From: Amphimedon queenslandica
Taxonomy: Eukaryota; Porifera; Demospongiae; Haplosclerida; Niphatidae
DNA: 64,000 bases
Direction of reading: 5' to 3'
Assembly: GCF_000090795.2 (NCBI RefSeq)
Contig: NW_003546283.1
Span: 223,209-287,208, forward strand
A program made the position numbers and the translations under genes. The stretch's first letter is position 1. Each line of letters begins with the position of its first letter. Below, piece by piece: positions 1-21,339 of the stretch. Under the pieces are notes generated by a model. It did not search any database. It was not told the DNA's origin and worked only from the letters and a program-made list of their open reading frames with translations.

Positions 1-7907
<7,907 letters not shown>

Positions 7908-8144
7908 AATAATGACAGGGTTACTTTTCAAACTTGACCAGTGAGAGTTCAAAGAGAAATGGATTCTCGCCCCTTTGAGCTCTGCTTTATAAAGCACTGA
8001 GCCCGCCCACACAGTCTTGTAGCTAATCATGTATGAATCTCATTTAAAGTCCAGCCATTAAAAACAAATTAAAAAATGACACACACACACACACACACAA
8101 AGTTTCATAAAAATTGATTCTTCCTTAGGATCACTCAATAGAAT

Positions 8145-10140
8145 TTATAAAACTCTCCTCTGTTTCCATTTCCATTTCATTGCCACAATATTTTCCTCAA
8201 GAAGAGGTGAAGACAGCAGCAGTGGAGGAGTTCCCGACAAATGGAGTGTTGCCATAACAGTGTAATTACCTGATACTTCACTTAACTTTGTACCAAGGAC
8301 TCCTGAACAAGAAGAAAATAACACCACACATCTCTCTATCTCTCTCCTTACCAATATACCAAGCGTTTCCCTTCCCTAACATTGTAGTATCATTCACAAC
8401 ACAAGTATAAGACGAATCGTTCTCAATAAGACTAACAGTACTGCTGCTGGTGTTCGGCTGATGGCATACATACTGTGTCTCAGTAGGTCTACCATTTATC
8501 TGAGTATACAACTCTACATTAGATGAGACAAAGATGTGAAGAAGATGATGATGGCAACTGAAGACTGTGCAATGGGCCATTGGCTAAAATCATTAGTACA
8601 TGCTACTAAATGTAGCAACCACCATTGATATTACCATTTCTTTTTTATTTAAAAAAAAACAGATATAGCACTAATGATGATGCTTTACCTGGTAGATTCT
8701 GCTTATCTGCTGCCCCACCCACACTAAGTAATAAGAACATTCCTTTAGTTGGTTCAACAGTTATATTGAAATGCCAATAATTCCAAAGTCCATGATCAAC
8801 GTGACCGGTGTATGGAGTGGCATTGCCTATAAATTATGATAATAACAGTACAGCAGGAGAATATCAATTGACTGACGCATAACTGGCATATACTCTTCAC
8901 AATATTCTCCTTGATAGCCATAATTACACAGGCACTTGACATAACTAAAAAATGATAATTAAAAATTGAGATGTCAAACATTATTTTTCTTTCATTTGTG
9001 GTCGCACTTAATTTCTGGAACAAGGGCTTCATAAAATATGGAACGCATTAAATCATAATAAAATGATTAATCATACAGGTGCATTTAAAAGGTACATGTA
9101 CACACGTGCAGTAATAATCATAACATTCAATTGTGTACAATAACTGCTGTTGATTGTGTGAAATGGTGTCATTATTATAATCACCCTTTATCGTCCGGAG
9201 GCTGACACTTTCCATTTGCAGAGCAATTACTGAAACACACGTCATCCATGTTGACCTGTATGGTCAGTATGAGAGATGGGGAGTCACGGCCAACTAGTGC
9301 TATGTACCAATTACCAGCCTCTAGAGAAAAGGACTCAAGTAAAATACAATAATGAGAGAAAGAGGAGTGTTATTAAATGGGGTTACTTGGGTCAAGGACA
9401 GTGATTGATTTCTGCCTTGCAGTCGTTATGTCACTGTACTTTTTGGAGAGAGAGAGAGAGAGAGTGAGAGTGAGTGAGAATAAAAAATAAGCACTTTAAA
9501 AAAGTCCCAAACCTCGTTGTTATCTGAATCTGGATAATAATCTCTACCAACATAGAGTGAGGGAGTAGAAACAGCAGGTACTATTGGGAATACACACTAA
9601 TAATCAACTTAAGGGATAAGCATTAGCATACTTACATTTACTAAAAGATTGAAGATAAACAGTTAAATTATTAAATGGAGGAACCTGTGTTGTAATATTA
9701 CAATATACTAAAGGAGAAAGAAAGAAGGAAGAAGAGGAAAAGAGAGCGAGGGCTATTACATTCAAATCATATTTTAATAAATATCCCCACCTGTTTGTTT
9801 ATCCCGTATTGTAATTGAAATAGGTTCATCAGCTGACAGGTCATAGCGTACATCAGCACAAGCCACGCCTCCCCACCCATCATCGCAGACACAATAAGGA
9901 TTAGAGCCATTAGATATACACACACCATGACGATTGCAATGCTGAAGGGAGAAAGAACAAGCTCATAACAAGAAAACAGTTTCATACTTACATCAGGGCA
10001 TTTGTCTGCTTCAACACTCGCCCTATCCACACTAGTCTCTTCTCCTACCTATATTGAAAGAGTAGGGAGTCATGTAGTGTTTATAAAGGACTTACTGCAG
10101 CGAGGAAACACAAAAATAAAAGTAGAAGAATTCTTTTCAT
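8145..10140 (-). CDS. Secreted protein with two EGF-like domains
   Basis: Exon 1 starts at 10140 and encodes a clear signal peptide (MKRILLLLFLCFLAA, then intron). Exons then give an EGF-like module with HCNRHGVC, YCVCDDGWGGVAC near 9840-9960. After it come beta-sandwich-like stretches (VPPFNNLTVYL near 9670; GNWYIALVGRDSPSLILTI near 9250-9330). A second EGF-like module follows (CSANGKCQPP, CLCNYGYQGEYCE near 8900-9220), then FNITVEPTKGMFLLLSV and a Cys-poor tail ending KWKWKQRRVL with the stop at 8145. Many N-glycosylation sites are visible and no transmembrane segment is seen, so secretion is inferred. The NWYIA-type segments next to EGF modules faintly recall TMEM8/PGAP6 ectodomains, but the multipass part is absent. 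No specific orthologue is recognised. It sits 237 bp upstream of the ITPR start on the same strand. Confidence 0.8.
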
Positions 10141-10290
10141 GATTCTGAACACCATCAGCAAAAGCTAAAAAATCACATACACGTGACAGCCCCACCCCCA
10201 CCTCAAGAACTCGCGCATGCGTAGTTATCTAGTCTGCCAAAGTTAGTAGCAAATTATAAAAAAGATAAATCAAAATTAATCATAAATGTC

Positions 10291-12691
<2,401 letters not shown>

Positions 12692-12875
12692 TTTTACTAA
12701 AATAATTATATAAAAGTCCCAACCCACAATGAGGCGGGGCTGCAGCCTGCAAATAAATCATGATTGAATTTGACCATAAAAATGTGTAATAGAAATGAGA
12801 ATTTTATTTAAAAAATAACTTTGCAATCACTATGAGAGTAGCAACAAGTAGCAAAAAGTGTTCCTTATAAATAAA

Positions 12876-14009
12876 TTAGAACTTTCTTTGACATTCCTCA
12901 GGGATAGTGAATGTGTTTGATGGAGGAGGAGTAGGATCAAAATCATGATAGTAATAGGTAATGTAGAATTCAGAATCGAAATGCATTGTAGCAAAAAAGG
13001 GGATGTTTTTCTTTTCCTGATCTACACCAATGTTATCCTTAGTAGTATTAAACTACGATTAAAATGCAAAAGTATATCATCCATGGCACAATGCTTACTT
13101 ACCCAGCCAGTGAAGATGTCAACTTTGCGATCACCATACATTTTAGTTTCAGAATAGGTCGCATTCTTAGTCCAACTAAACCGTGGTGACATGACACCAG
13201 AGTTTGACTGCTTTTTGCATATTCCACTTGGCTTTGTACTGTTGCCTTCCCTGTAAAATAATTATAATCATTACCACAAAGTATGCTAAGTGAGCTAAAC
13301 AATATGCTTCATGAACGGAAAGCTTCATGAGCTAATACATGGCTTTTTGAGCAACTTTAAAAATTCGTAAAAAATCCAGTTTTGATTGGTATCCGCTCAA
13401 ATTTTCTACAGAACATAAGACCATGTATATGCATGAGAAAATGTAATAAAAATGAAGAATTCTTAAATTTTCATTTTTGGCAAAATTTGGTCAAAGTCTC
13501 TGTACAGGGACTTTGGCTCAATTTTGCAACTTCAAAATTCACTGACAAGAAGCACTATGCTTAAATCCATTGGGTAACCCTCATCTTATGCATAATGCAC
13601 TTCTTATAAATATATAAATACCATTCAAAGATGTAAGTCTCCTTCCTCTCATACAGCTCTAGTCTCCATTCATGTCTCTTTGGCATATCCTCAAATACAG
13701 TTGTTATCAGTGAGAAGTATTTCTGTTCCTCAAAGTTGGTCTTAATCTCACCTATACAACAAGAACATGCAATACCATTCCAGCTGCACTTTACCAGTAT
13801 AATAAAATTCTTCATCACTTGATGACTCTGGCTCTTTAGTTCTAAACTACAAAGCAGAGCATTATAAATTGTAGCGTGCATAACAAGGGTCTACTCACTC
13901 CGGAACTAAATGTTTCTGATATAATTGGGGGAGGATGTGGTGGTGGAGGCTGTCCCTGAGAAACCAAAACTATTGCTGCACTGACAAGAAGAAAAAGACT
14001 TAGCTCCAT
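12876..14009 (-). CDS. Small secreted protein, ependymin-related/LolA-like
   Basis: The start at 14009 gives a signal peptide (MELSLFLLVSAAIVLVSQG), then a short Pro-rich stretch. The following exons read GEIKTNFEEQKYFSLITTVF, then RHEWRLELYERKETYIFEW, then a Cys-bearing segment NSTKPSGICKKQ and MYGDRKVDIFTGW. The last exon carries FFATMHFDSEFYITYYYHDF, then DPTPPPSNTFTIPEECQ. The order beta-strands, IFEW, Cys, FTGW, HFDSEFY and a final DP.PP..F.IP..C resembles ependymin-related (MERP/EPDR) and other LolA-like animal secreted proteins, thought to bind lipids. Orthology is not proven. The join across the 13259-13631 intron keeps frame, and that intron holds a dispersed satellite-related element. 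Confidence 0.7.
13273..13560 (-). repeat. Dispersed satellite-related element, inverted copy
   Basis: The minus strand shows the tail AGCTCACTTAGCATACTTTG together with AAAGTTGCTC and TTTTTTACGAATTTTTAA of the 186-bp satellite family. On the plus strand its far side has CACTGACAAGAAGCACT, also seen in similar form near 42342-42362. It fills most of an intron of the ependymin-like gene. Confidence 0.65.
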
Positions 14010-14533
14010 CGTTTTAAACTTAGTCTCGCAAGTTCACCTTTCTGAATACAAGCTAGATCAACAAATGCTAATTTATGCATCACATGATGTCACTGAGCTA
14101 ACCTCATTCATTCAATAAAGCATGAATATCACATTTATATGCCAGCAAGAAGTGGGTGGAGCTCAGACATGCACAGCCAAGTTTAAGTTCAAGTGCAAGT
14201 AGATATATTTCCTCATTGCTTGATGGAGAGACTATTTTTTCATACTCACACTTTCAAAAGAACATGCTAGAACAAATAAAGCCATCAAAGGAGTTTACAA
14301 ATTGCAACATTCACCATTTGCTCTGTGCTTTCCACACTCAGTCAATGCAATGGAGTACCTTTAGGACTGTCTACTGTCAGGGCTGTGTCTTTAGTCTACT
14401 CCCTAGGCCATTGAGTAGTGACTTTATACCTTGTCTCTCAACATCCAGCTCAAAATCTTATAGCCACGTGAAGTCATGTGACAAGAAAGAGAGGTGTGGT
14501 GAAGGGGAAAAGAAGGTGTGGCTCAAGGCTAAC
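14010..14533. other. Intergenic, between divergent genes
   Basis: No gene is supported here. An open frame runs in phase from 14156 into the TIPRL start, but its sequence lacks similarity to the family, so it is read as 5' leader. The interval probably holds the promoters of the ependymin-like gene (-) and TIPRL (+). Confidence 0.6.
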
Positions 14534-15832
14534 ATGGAGTCTTTTGATGTAGGACCATGGAAAATCAGTGTGATCAAGAGCCATATCTTAAAATCAAAAT
14601 GTGAAGGAGGCAGTCCCAATAGCGATGAGTCTTGTGGTAAATGCAACGTTTGCAGGTACTGGATTACAGATACACTACTCCGTTTACTTCTGTAAAACTC
14701 CGAAAATTGTAGGTATTCTAGTGAGCTTGAGCTACCATGGCTACCAGAGATGGTTTTTCCTAACAACAGATTAATCATGGAGCATGTCGGGGGCCCTGGT
14801 TTTGAGTTTAATCCTCTGGATGCACTCAAAATGGTGGACGCTCATCATGAAAGCGTTCAGGTGGCAGCCGCTAAGGAATGGAGAGCAACAAGGTCTAAGT
14901 TAAATTAATTATTAATTGCTATTATTAATTATTAAGTTAGTATTTCTTGTTTTGTGGAGTGTGCAATTGGAGCTGTATATACATGTACATGTAATTGTAG
15001 AGTGTCTGTGTGTGCTGTAGTATTGATCTTTTGTGTATAATTTTACTGTATATTTATTTATATGTATTGAATTTTACAGGTCAGAAGGTCTCGAGAAAGT
15101 TAAGGACAAAGTGAAATCGTTTGATTGGACCTTTACTACAGAATACAATGGATCGTATAACGATAAAATACAAGTAAAATGTCTCTGTTTGTTTATCTCA
15201 TGGGTTCATGTGGTGCAGGTGTCAGAGACAGATGTTGGGATTGATTATGAGAGATTAAAAGTTCAAGAGAGGATTCATTTTTTTGATGATATTGTTTTAT
15301 TTGAAGACGAACTGGCAGACAACGGAACTGCTGAACTGAGAGTCAAAATAGTAAGAAACACAAAGCAGCTGCTGTAGCTATAGAACTCCCCACCATTAAT
15401 GTGTTCTGTCAGATTTTGGGATTTTATTTTAATTTATTATTATTATTATTATTATTTTAATCTATTATTTTTCAGCGGGTGATGGCCAGTGGTTTCTTTA
15501 TTCTGTTGAGGTTTTTTCTAAGAGTTGATGATGTCATTGTCCGTTTAAATGATACCAGGATATATCATGCAGTAAGTGCCACACGCACACACAGTCATGT
15601 GACTATCATGTGATTATTATTATAGGCTGGAACTGATCACATGATACGAGAATTTAGTAAAAGAGAAGTTAAACTACCCAATCCACAGGTGAGTCAATTC
15701 ATCCTTCACTTAGTCCTATCACTCTCTCTCTAGTTATCACTATCAGTGTTGAAGGATATTAATAAGTTATCGGAAGTATTGCCACATACCAATGTTACTA
15801 AGCATAAACTTGTACTTCTTGGAGTTGAATGA
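14534..15832 (+). CDS. TIPRL: TIP41-like protein (TIPRL)
   Basis: Regulator of type 2A-family phosphatase catalytic subunits (PP2A/PP4/PP6), cytosolic. The start at 14534 gives [20 protein letters not shown], the expected opening. Later exons carry [27 protein letters not shown] and VAAAKEWR (to about 14892), then [12 protein letters not shown] (15118-15170), [20 protein letters not shown] (15268-15345), [19 protein letters not shown] with an Arg-rich hydrophobic strand (15477-15570), and a final exon ending [10 protein letters not shown]. All are hallmark TIP41 segments in order. The stop at 15832 is only 51 bp from the stop of RFT1 on the other strand. A longer in-frame upstream extension exists but is not family-like. 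Confidence 0.95.
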
Positions 15833-15883
15833 AAATTATAATGATATGTTAACAATTTTTAACAATTATTAAATGTATTACAA

Positions 15884-17461
15884 TTAGTCAGTTTTATTAC
15901 GTGTTAGTAACTTCTGAAATCTACTTGGTAGACGGGATATGAAAAATGTCATTAATTCACGTTCCACTAAAGTTATGACCACACCCACAGTCAGAAAACA
16001 GCCACTCCCAATAATTATATGAATAAGACGATAAATTGCACCAAATGAACAGCAAAATGTACTCTGTGGTGTAAAAAAGTATAATATAAACTATAGACAG
16101 GAATTATTTTAAAAAATACCCAAGGCTATAGCCCATGGTTTTTTCCAAAAAATGGCTCCGAAATCACCCCAAATTTTTATTACATTTTCTGATACATATT
16201 GATGTCCTTATGCTATGTAAAAAGTTTGAGTCAATTCTGAGCTCAAATTTTCGAGTTATGGCCATTTTAAGAAATTGGCCAATTTTTGAAAAATACCCAA
16301 GGCTATAGCCCATGGTTTTTTTCAAAAAATGGCTCCAAAATCACCCCAAATTTTTATTACATTTTCTGATACATATTGATGTACTTATGCTGTGTAGAAA
16401 GTTTGAGTTGATTCCGAACTCAAATTTTTGAGTTATGGCCATTTTTAAAAACGAGCCAATTTTTGAAAAATACCCAAAGCTATAGCCCATGGTTTTTTCC
16501 GAAAAATGGCTCCGAAATCACCCCAAATTTTTATTACATTTTCTGATACATATTGATGTACTTATGCTGTGTAGAAAGTTTGAGTTGATTCCGAACTCAA
16601 ATTTTCGAGTTATGGCCATTTTTAAAAACGAGCCAATTTTTGAAAAATGCCCAAGGCTATAGCCCATGGTTTTTTTCCGAAAAATGGCTCCGAAATCACC
16701 CCAAATTTTTATTACATTTTCTGATACATATTGTTGTCCTTATGCTGTGTAGAAAGTTTGAGTTGATTTCGAACTCAAATTTTCGAGTTATGGCCATTTT
16801 AAAAAAAGGGCCAATTTTTGAAAAATACCCAAGGCTATAGCCCATGGTTTTTTCTGAAAAATGGCTCCAAAATCACCCCAAATTTTTATTACATTTTTTG
16901 ATACATATTGATGTCCTTATGCTATGTAGAAAGTTTGAGTCAATTCTGAGCTCAAATTTTCAAGTTATGGCCATTTCTGAATTCTGACGCATATTGATGT
17001 ACTTCTTATACAGCACTAGCTGACAGTATCAGTTGATCTACATACCATTGATATTGCAGTGATGATCCAAGACACTATCAAACTGATAAAAACTGGTAAT
17101 GATGGTACTGCTTTTGATAATGGATTATGTGAAGACTGTCTGAAATAATTCGTAATAAATTTTCCACTACAAAAAAAGATATGAAAATAATATCAAAACA
17201 TTCATTACTTTATCATAGTCATATATTAATTTTGACTAAACAAGCTGAAGGCCACTTGTCAAGCAGCTGTCATTGTTACCAAACTTTGTTTACCTGTAAA
17301 TGATTCTTGCCGACATATTGATACAATTTGCTATTATAAATCCTGGACTGCCAAACAATTTAATCAAGACTACAGCGGCACTCAAAAATATGAGTGAAAA
17401 CACAAGCATATTCTTATTATACCTAAAATACAATGGAAATAAAATAATAATAATAACAATA

Positions 17462-17502
<41 letters not shown>

Positions 17503-18188
17503 CTAATAATCAGTCTAGTCAAAATATACACATAATTATAATTCTTTATAATACACAACATTGATATCAACAATTTGATAAACAGCATCATGCACCAACA
17601 ATTATCCAAACTGTCCGTTACATAATCCCCTTGTATGCCCATTGATTGGATTAGTATACCAGGCATCAGATAACAATAAAGGTCAGTGGCTAATTATGAC
17701 AGGAAAGTGAGTTCAGTGTTGTTGATTTAGCAGGATGATGCTTTCACTTGTAGGCATACTGTCAACATCAATACAAAGATTGTGAGACCGAGTAACAAAT
17801 GATTGCAGTACATTTGTAAATACATTTGCAGTAACAATAAATTACATAAGATATTATGCCTTAAGGCATAGAGTACATGTTTGTATACGTTGTATGGTAT
17901 CATGTGATCAAAATATTAAGAGAAAATAACAGTATACCTGTCAACCTCATCTTGACTGAGTGCAGCAAACATAAAGCACTCTGTGATGCCATTCAAAGCT
18001 AGGAACAGCACGTAGACACAATAGCACTTCAATAGCACTGGGCCTACGTGTAGAGAATAAATAATATAATAATGAAATTAGATCAAAGTATAAGAAACTT
18101 GATACATTGCACACTGGTAGTAAATAATAATAGATAAAAATTATTATTATTATTATTATTATTATTATTTCGCTAAATGATAGCACTG

Positions 18189-18259
<71 letters not shown>

Positions 18260-21218
18260 CATGTATACCTATTCCTTGCGAGAGAATGCTACCTCCATAT
18301 ATATCCAGAGCTAAGTCAGAGTAATTGACTCCAAATGCTATTATCATCAAAGCAATGAGTGTCACTGTTTTGATGAGGAGAGACAGGACATTAGCTGATG
18401 ATGTAATGGAGTCCTATTGATATCAACTTGCTGTTAATAATAGAAATATTTCAAATGCTTCTCACTACCACTTGCATTTAATTGTGTCAGGGCATAGGCT
18501 CAAAAACAGAAGCCTACTCTGTTGTATTATGGCATCTGTGGGAGGACATTTATCAAAAGTGAATTATGTGCCTCACTGGCTGGTATACCAGAACACCAAT
18601 TATTAAAACTGATGAAGAGGAGGCTTAATATGGTATAACACATAAGGAAATGTGTATACGCTGTATAATTAATTGTATAGAAACTTTAAATTTGAACAAA
18701 GCATCGTCGTGTTTTATTTTCTCAATTAAGAGCTTCTGTGTTCTTTCCTTCAATTCCTTCATTAATAATAATACATAAGAGTGATACTACTAACTGCCCC
18801 GCCATTTGCATTTGCCTCTCTCTCCCTTTTATCTAGCAATAAGTGAGGTGCAAACCTTTGTCTGTTTTTCTGGTCTCTCTCCTCGAACCAAAACTGATGA
18901 GAAGTATACGTAAAAGCTTTCCTCAATCGGCAAAAAAATGAACCTCGCAGCCAGTGATCCAAGATTATTAACAATGTCATACACACCTTGAGAAACAAAA
19001 ATGAATTAACTTTATCACAACTACTACTAATAAGTAATTAGACTAAAAGTATTATCCAGTGATGCAGAGGAATGGCTATATGCATGAGAGAGTGGGCGTA
19101 TTTGGGGGATTCACAGTCCAATTGTATACTGATAAAATAAGAATAACAATGTAGTAGCAATAGTAATGATTACAGTGACATCACTCAATGACACACCTTG
19201 TTCAGCGAATGTCAATAGACCCAGTATAGTCATGATGTATCTCTCGCCTACATACAATGTTAAGTATAAGCATAATATGCACCGCTGTGTACATGTAATG
19301 AATGCATGCAGGCATTTATGCATGTAGTGCATGCAATGTTTATAATATATTTAGACTACGTTTACACAGCAACAGAAAACGCATCGTTTTTTAAGTATCC
19401 ACTTTGAAAACCGTTTTCGTTTCCATATAGTTCAAGATTCTATCATGTTTTCATTCATTTCTGTGTAAACAGAAGCATAAAACAAGCACAAAACTAGGCG
19501 GATTGCATCGTTTTCGTTGCTGTGTAAACGTGGCCCTATACCATCAGTTAAGAATTGCTTCAGTAGTGATTGCTTGAAGAAGCTTTTTGATAAATTAACC
19601 AGGGTCTGATCTTGATACTATTAATTTTTTTTGGTAACATTTATTACTGATAGCTATTGGTTAGGCTTACTTTCCCTAAGAATTTTTGAGGAAATATTTT
19701 AGAGATAGAATCAATTGGTAACTGATTGCCACCAACAGAAAAGAAATAAGTGAAATAAACTAACAGGTAGCCAATGGAGCATAAAACCTACAGTAGTAAT
19801 ATGACATCAATGCCAGCATTACAATATTCAAACCTGAGCTATTCCAAATATCAAGATTCCATACTGTGGATAAAAGACAATACAGATTGCTACTATCAAG
19901 CAACGGAAAACTTGTGGAATCCCCTCAGCAATTACCTTAATGATGAGAAAAATTAAGAAAATGTAACCAGTAATCATGTTACTTTTCATGGTAATTGCTC
20001 AATGGGAAAAAGTTTACATAAACAAAGCAATACAGCAAAGGCAAACAATCTTGTACTCTAGTCAAAATAAGATTTAGCAGGACGCAAACTAAGCAAATTA
20101 ATGTTCTACTTTAAAACTAGTAGAAAGATTGAAGTTATAAAGAGGAGAGAGAAGGAGGGAGAGAGAGAGAAAGAAAGAGAGAGAGAGAGAGGGAGGGAGG
20201 GAGAGAGAGAGAGAAGAAATCATGTATTTCTAACCTTTATTGACACATGCTGTGTCAGTTGGGCTAGTACCCATAATGGCTCGACACACAGTTCAATGAG
20301 TCCTGAGATTGCAAAACAAGCAACACCAATCCAGTCTCCAGGCATATCGGGTTGCTGTAAAAGTGGACTTATCCATAATAATGATAAAAGAGCAGACCAG
20401 ACGATGCCAACAAGAAAACTATAAAACATATTCTTAATGAACAGCATTGACATTGGACTGTTGCTTAAAAGACAGCAACCAGGCATTAAACAATACTCAT
20501 ACTCGGTGTTACATTATAGCTTAACTTTAAACATGCAATCCATCTATGAAGTATAGACTATATATAGTTCATATAAATTACAAAAAATTGTAAAGTGAGT
20601 GGAGTAATTAGTATTCTCTATATCTATCTCTATCTGCATAAGATACCACACATAACCACTCACATAAGCAGAAATCAGTGCCATGTAATGATTCTGATAG
20701 CCACTAATCTTGAGTATTTTAATTTATTTTCCCTTTTACAATAAAATAAATATGCATCTAACTAGTTGGAATGTTACTGTCTTCTTATTAAGGCGGTTAA
20801 ATTGATAACAAGGATATAATAATATAATTGTTTATAGTAATACTGGTAGCTTACGGTAGCCACATCAAATTGAATGTATACTGCCATTGTCTTGTAGTGG
20901 ATGTTTTTGAGAGGGCTGCCTTACGGAATGGCTCCCTTGATAAAAATAATATCGTATTATAAAGCAGTGTCAATCTAATGAATAAATAAAACATCTAAGT
21001 ATTATTTGTAAATAAAAGTTAGTAGCACCTCAAATTGACCACACCCAATAAATCAGCATGGACGTATCTGAGGACAAAGCCGTTGAGTGCAAAAGAAGCT
21101 ACCCTGAGAGACACCTATTACACATATATGCACCAGTAAATGAGAGAATATATACCATTACCTGTAGCAATACGTTAAAAGAGGCAGCTCGGGCTGCAAC
21201 ATCCAAGGGAGCTGCCAT
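15884..21218 (-). CDS. RFT1: RFT1 homologue (ER multipass protein of N-glycan synthesis)
   Basis: Multipass ER protein needed for Man5GlcNAc2-PP-dolichol to reach the lumenal stage of N-glycosylation. Start at 21218 ([19 protein letters not shown]). Exons then read [29 protein letters not shown] (near 20930), [17 protein letters not shown] (near 20290), [12 protein letters not shown] (19930), [18 protein letters not shown] (19555-19620), [17 protein letters not shown] (19200), [20 protein letters not shown] (18915-18980), [19 protein letters not shown] (18290), [12 protein letters not shown] (17970) and [17 protein letters not shown] (17310). An exon ends at 17046 with a GTATGT donor. The last exon, 15884-16063, reads [16 protein letters not shown] and matches the RFT1 C-terminus in phase. 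The last intron holds satellite array 2, and another intron holds a MITE-like element. Confidence 0.92.
16098..16985 (+). repeat. 177-178-bp satellite array 2 (about 5 copies, last RFT1 intron)
   Basis: Phase-marked units start at 16121, 16298, 16475, 16652 and 16830, so steps are 177, 177, 177 and 178 bp. Units are very alike, suggesting recent amplification or homogenisation. The array is antisense to RFT1 and fills almost the whole last intron (16064-17045). Confidence 0.95.
18136..18256. repeat. Paired (ATT)n / (AAT)n microsatellites
   Basis: About 33 bp of ATT repeats, a short spacer with GCTAAATGATAGCACTG, then about 65 bp of AAT repeats. The two lie in an RFT1 intron beside the exon for [11 protein letters not shown]. 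Confidence 0.9.
19354..19538. mobile_element. Short terminal-inverted-repeat element (MITE-like) in RFT1 intron
   Basis: The left end has CTACGTTTACACAGCAAC and the right end GTTGCTGTGTAAACGTGGCC, inverted copies with a few mismatches, enclosing about 185 bp with no ORF. This is the shape of a non-autonomous DNA transposon. The target duplication is unclear (TTA/TA-like), so the superfamily is not assigned. Confidence 0.65.
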
Positions 21219-21339
21219 TTTGTGGTACTTTTGGCATTCAATTTGAGCACTGACGTCACACTGCATGGTTAAATACACAGTATTGCATACAGAGCCTTTC
21301 CAATTTCCAGGGGTAAATCTGAAAGAAAAAGCTCAGGCA
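21219..21339. promoter_or_regulatory. Bidirectional start region RFT1 / ThiM-like gene
   Basis: Only 121 bp separate the two start codons. It contains a CRE-like TGACGTCA at 21251-21258. Shared promoter use is inferred from spacing. Confidence 0.5.

Noticed and set aside
14156-14533. N-terminal extension of TIPRL
   Set aside because: In frame, but unlike the family; the ATG at 14534 gives the conserved start, so the extension is read as leader.
17016-17046. RFT1 ending at a stop just after AISM
   Set aside because: The sequence there is a GTATGT donor, and an in-phase last exon at 15884-16063 supplies the conserved C-terminus beyond the satellite.
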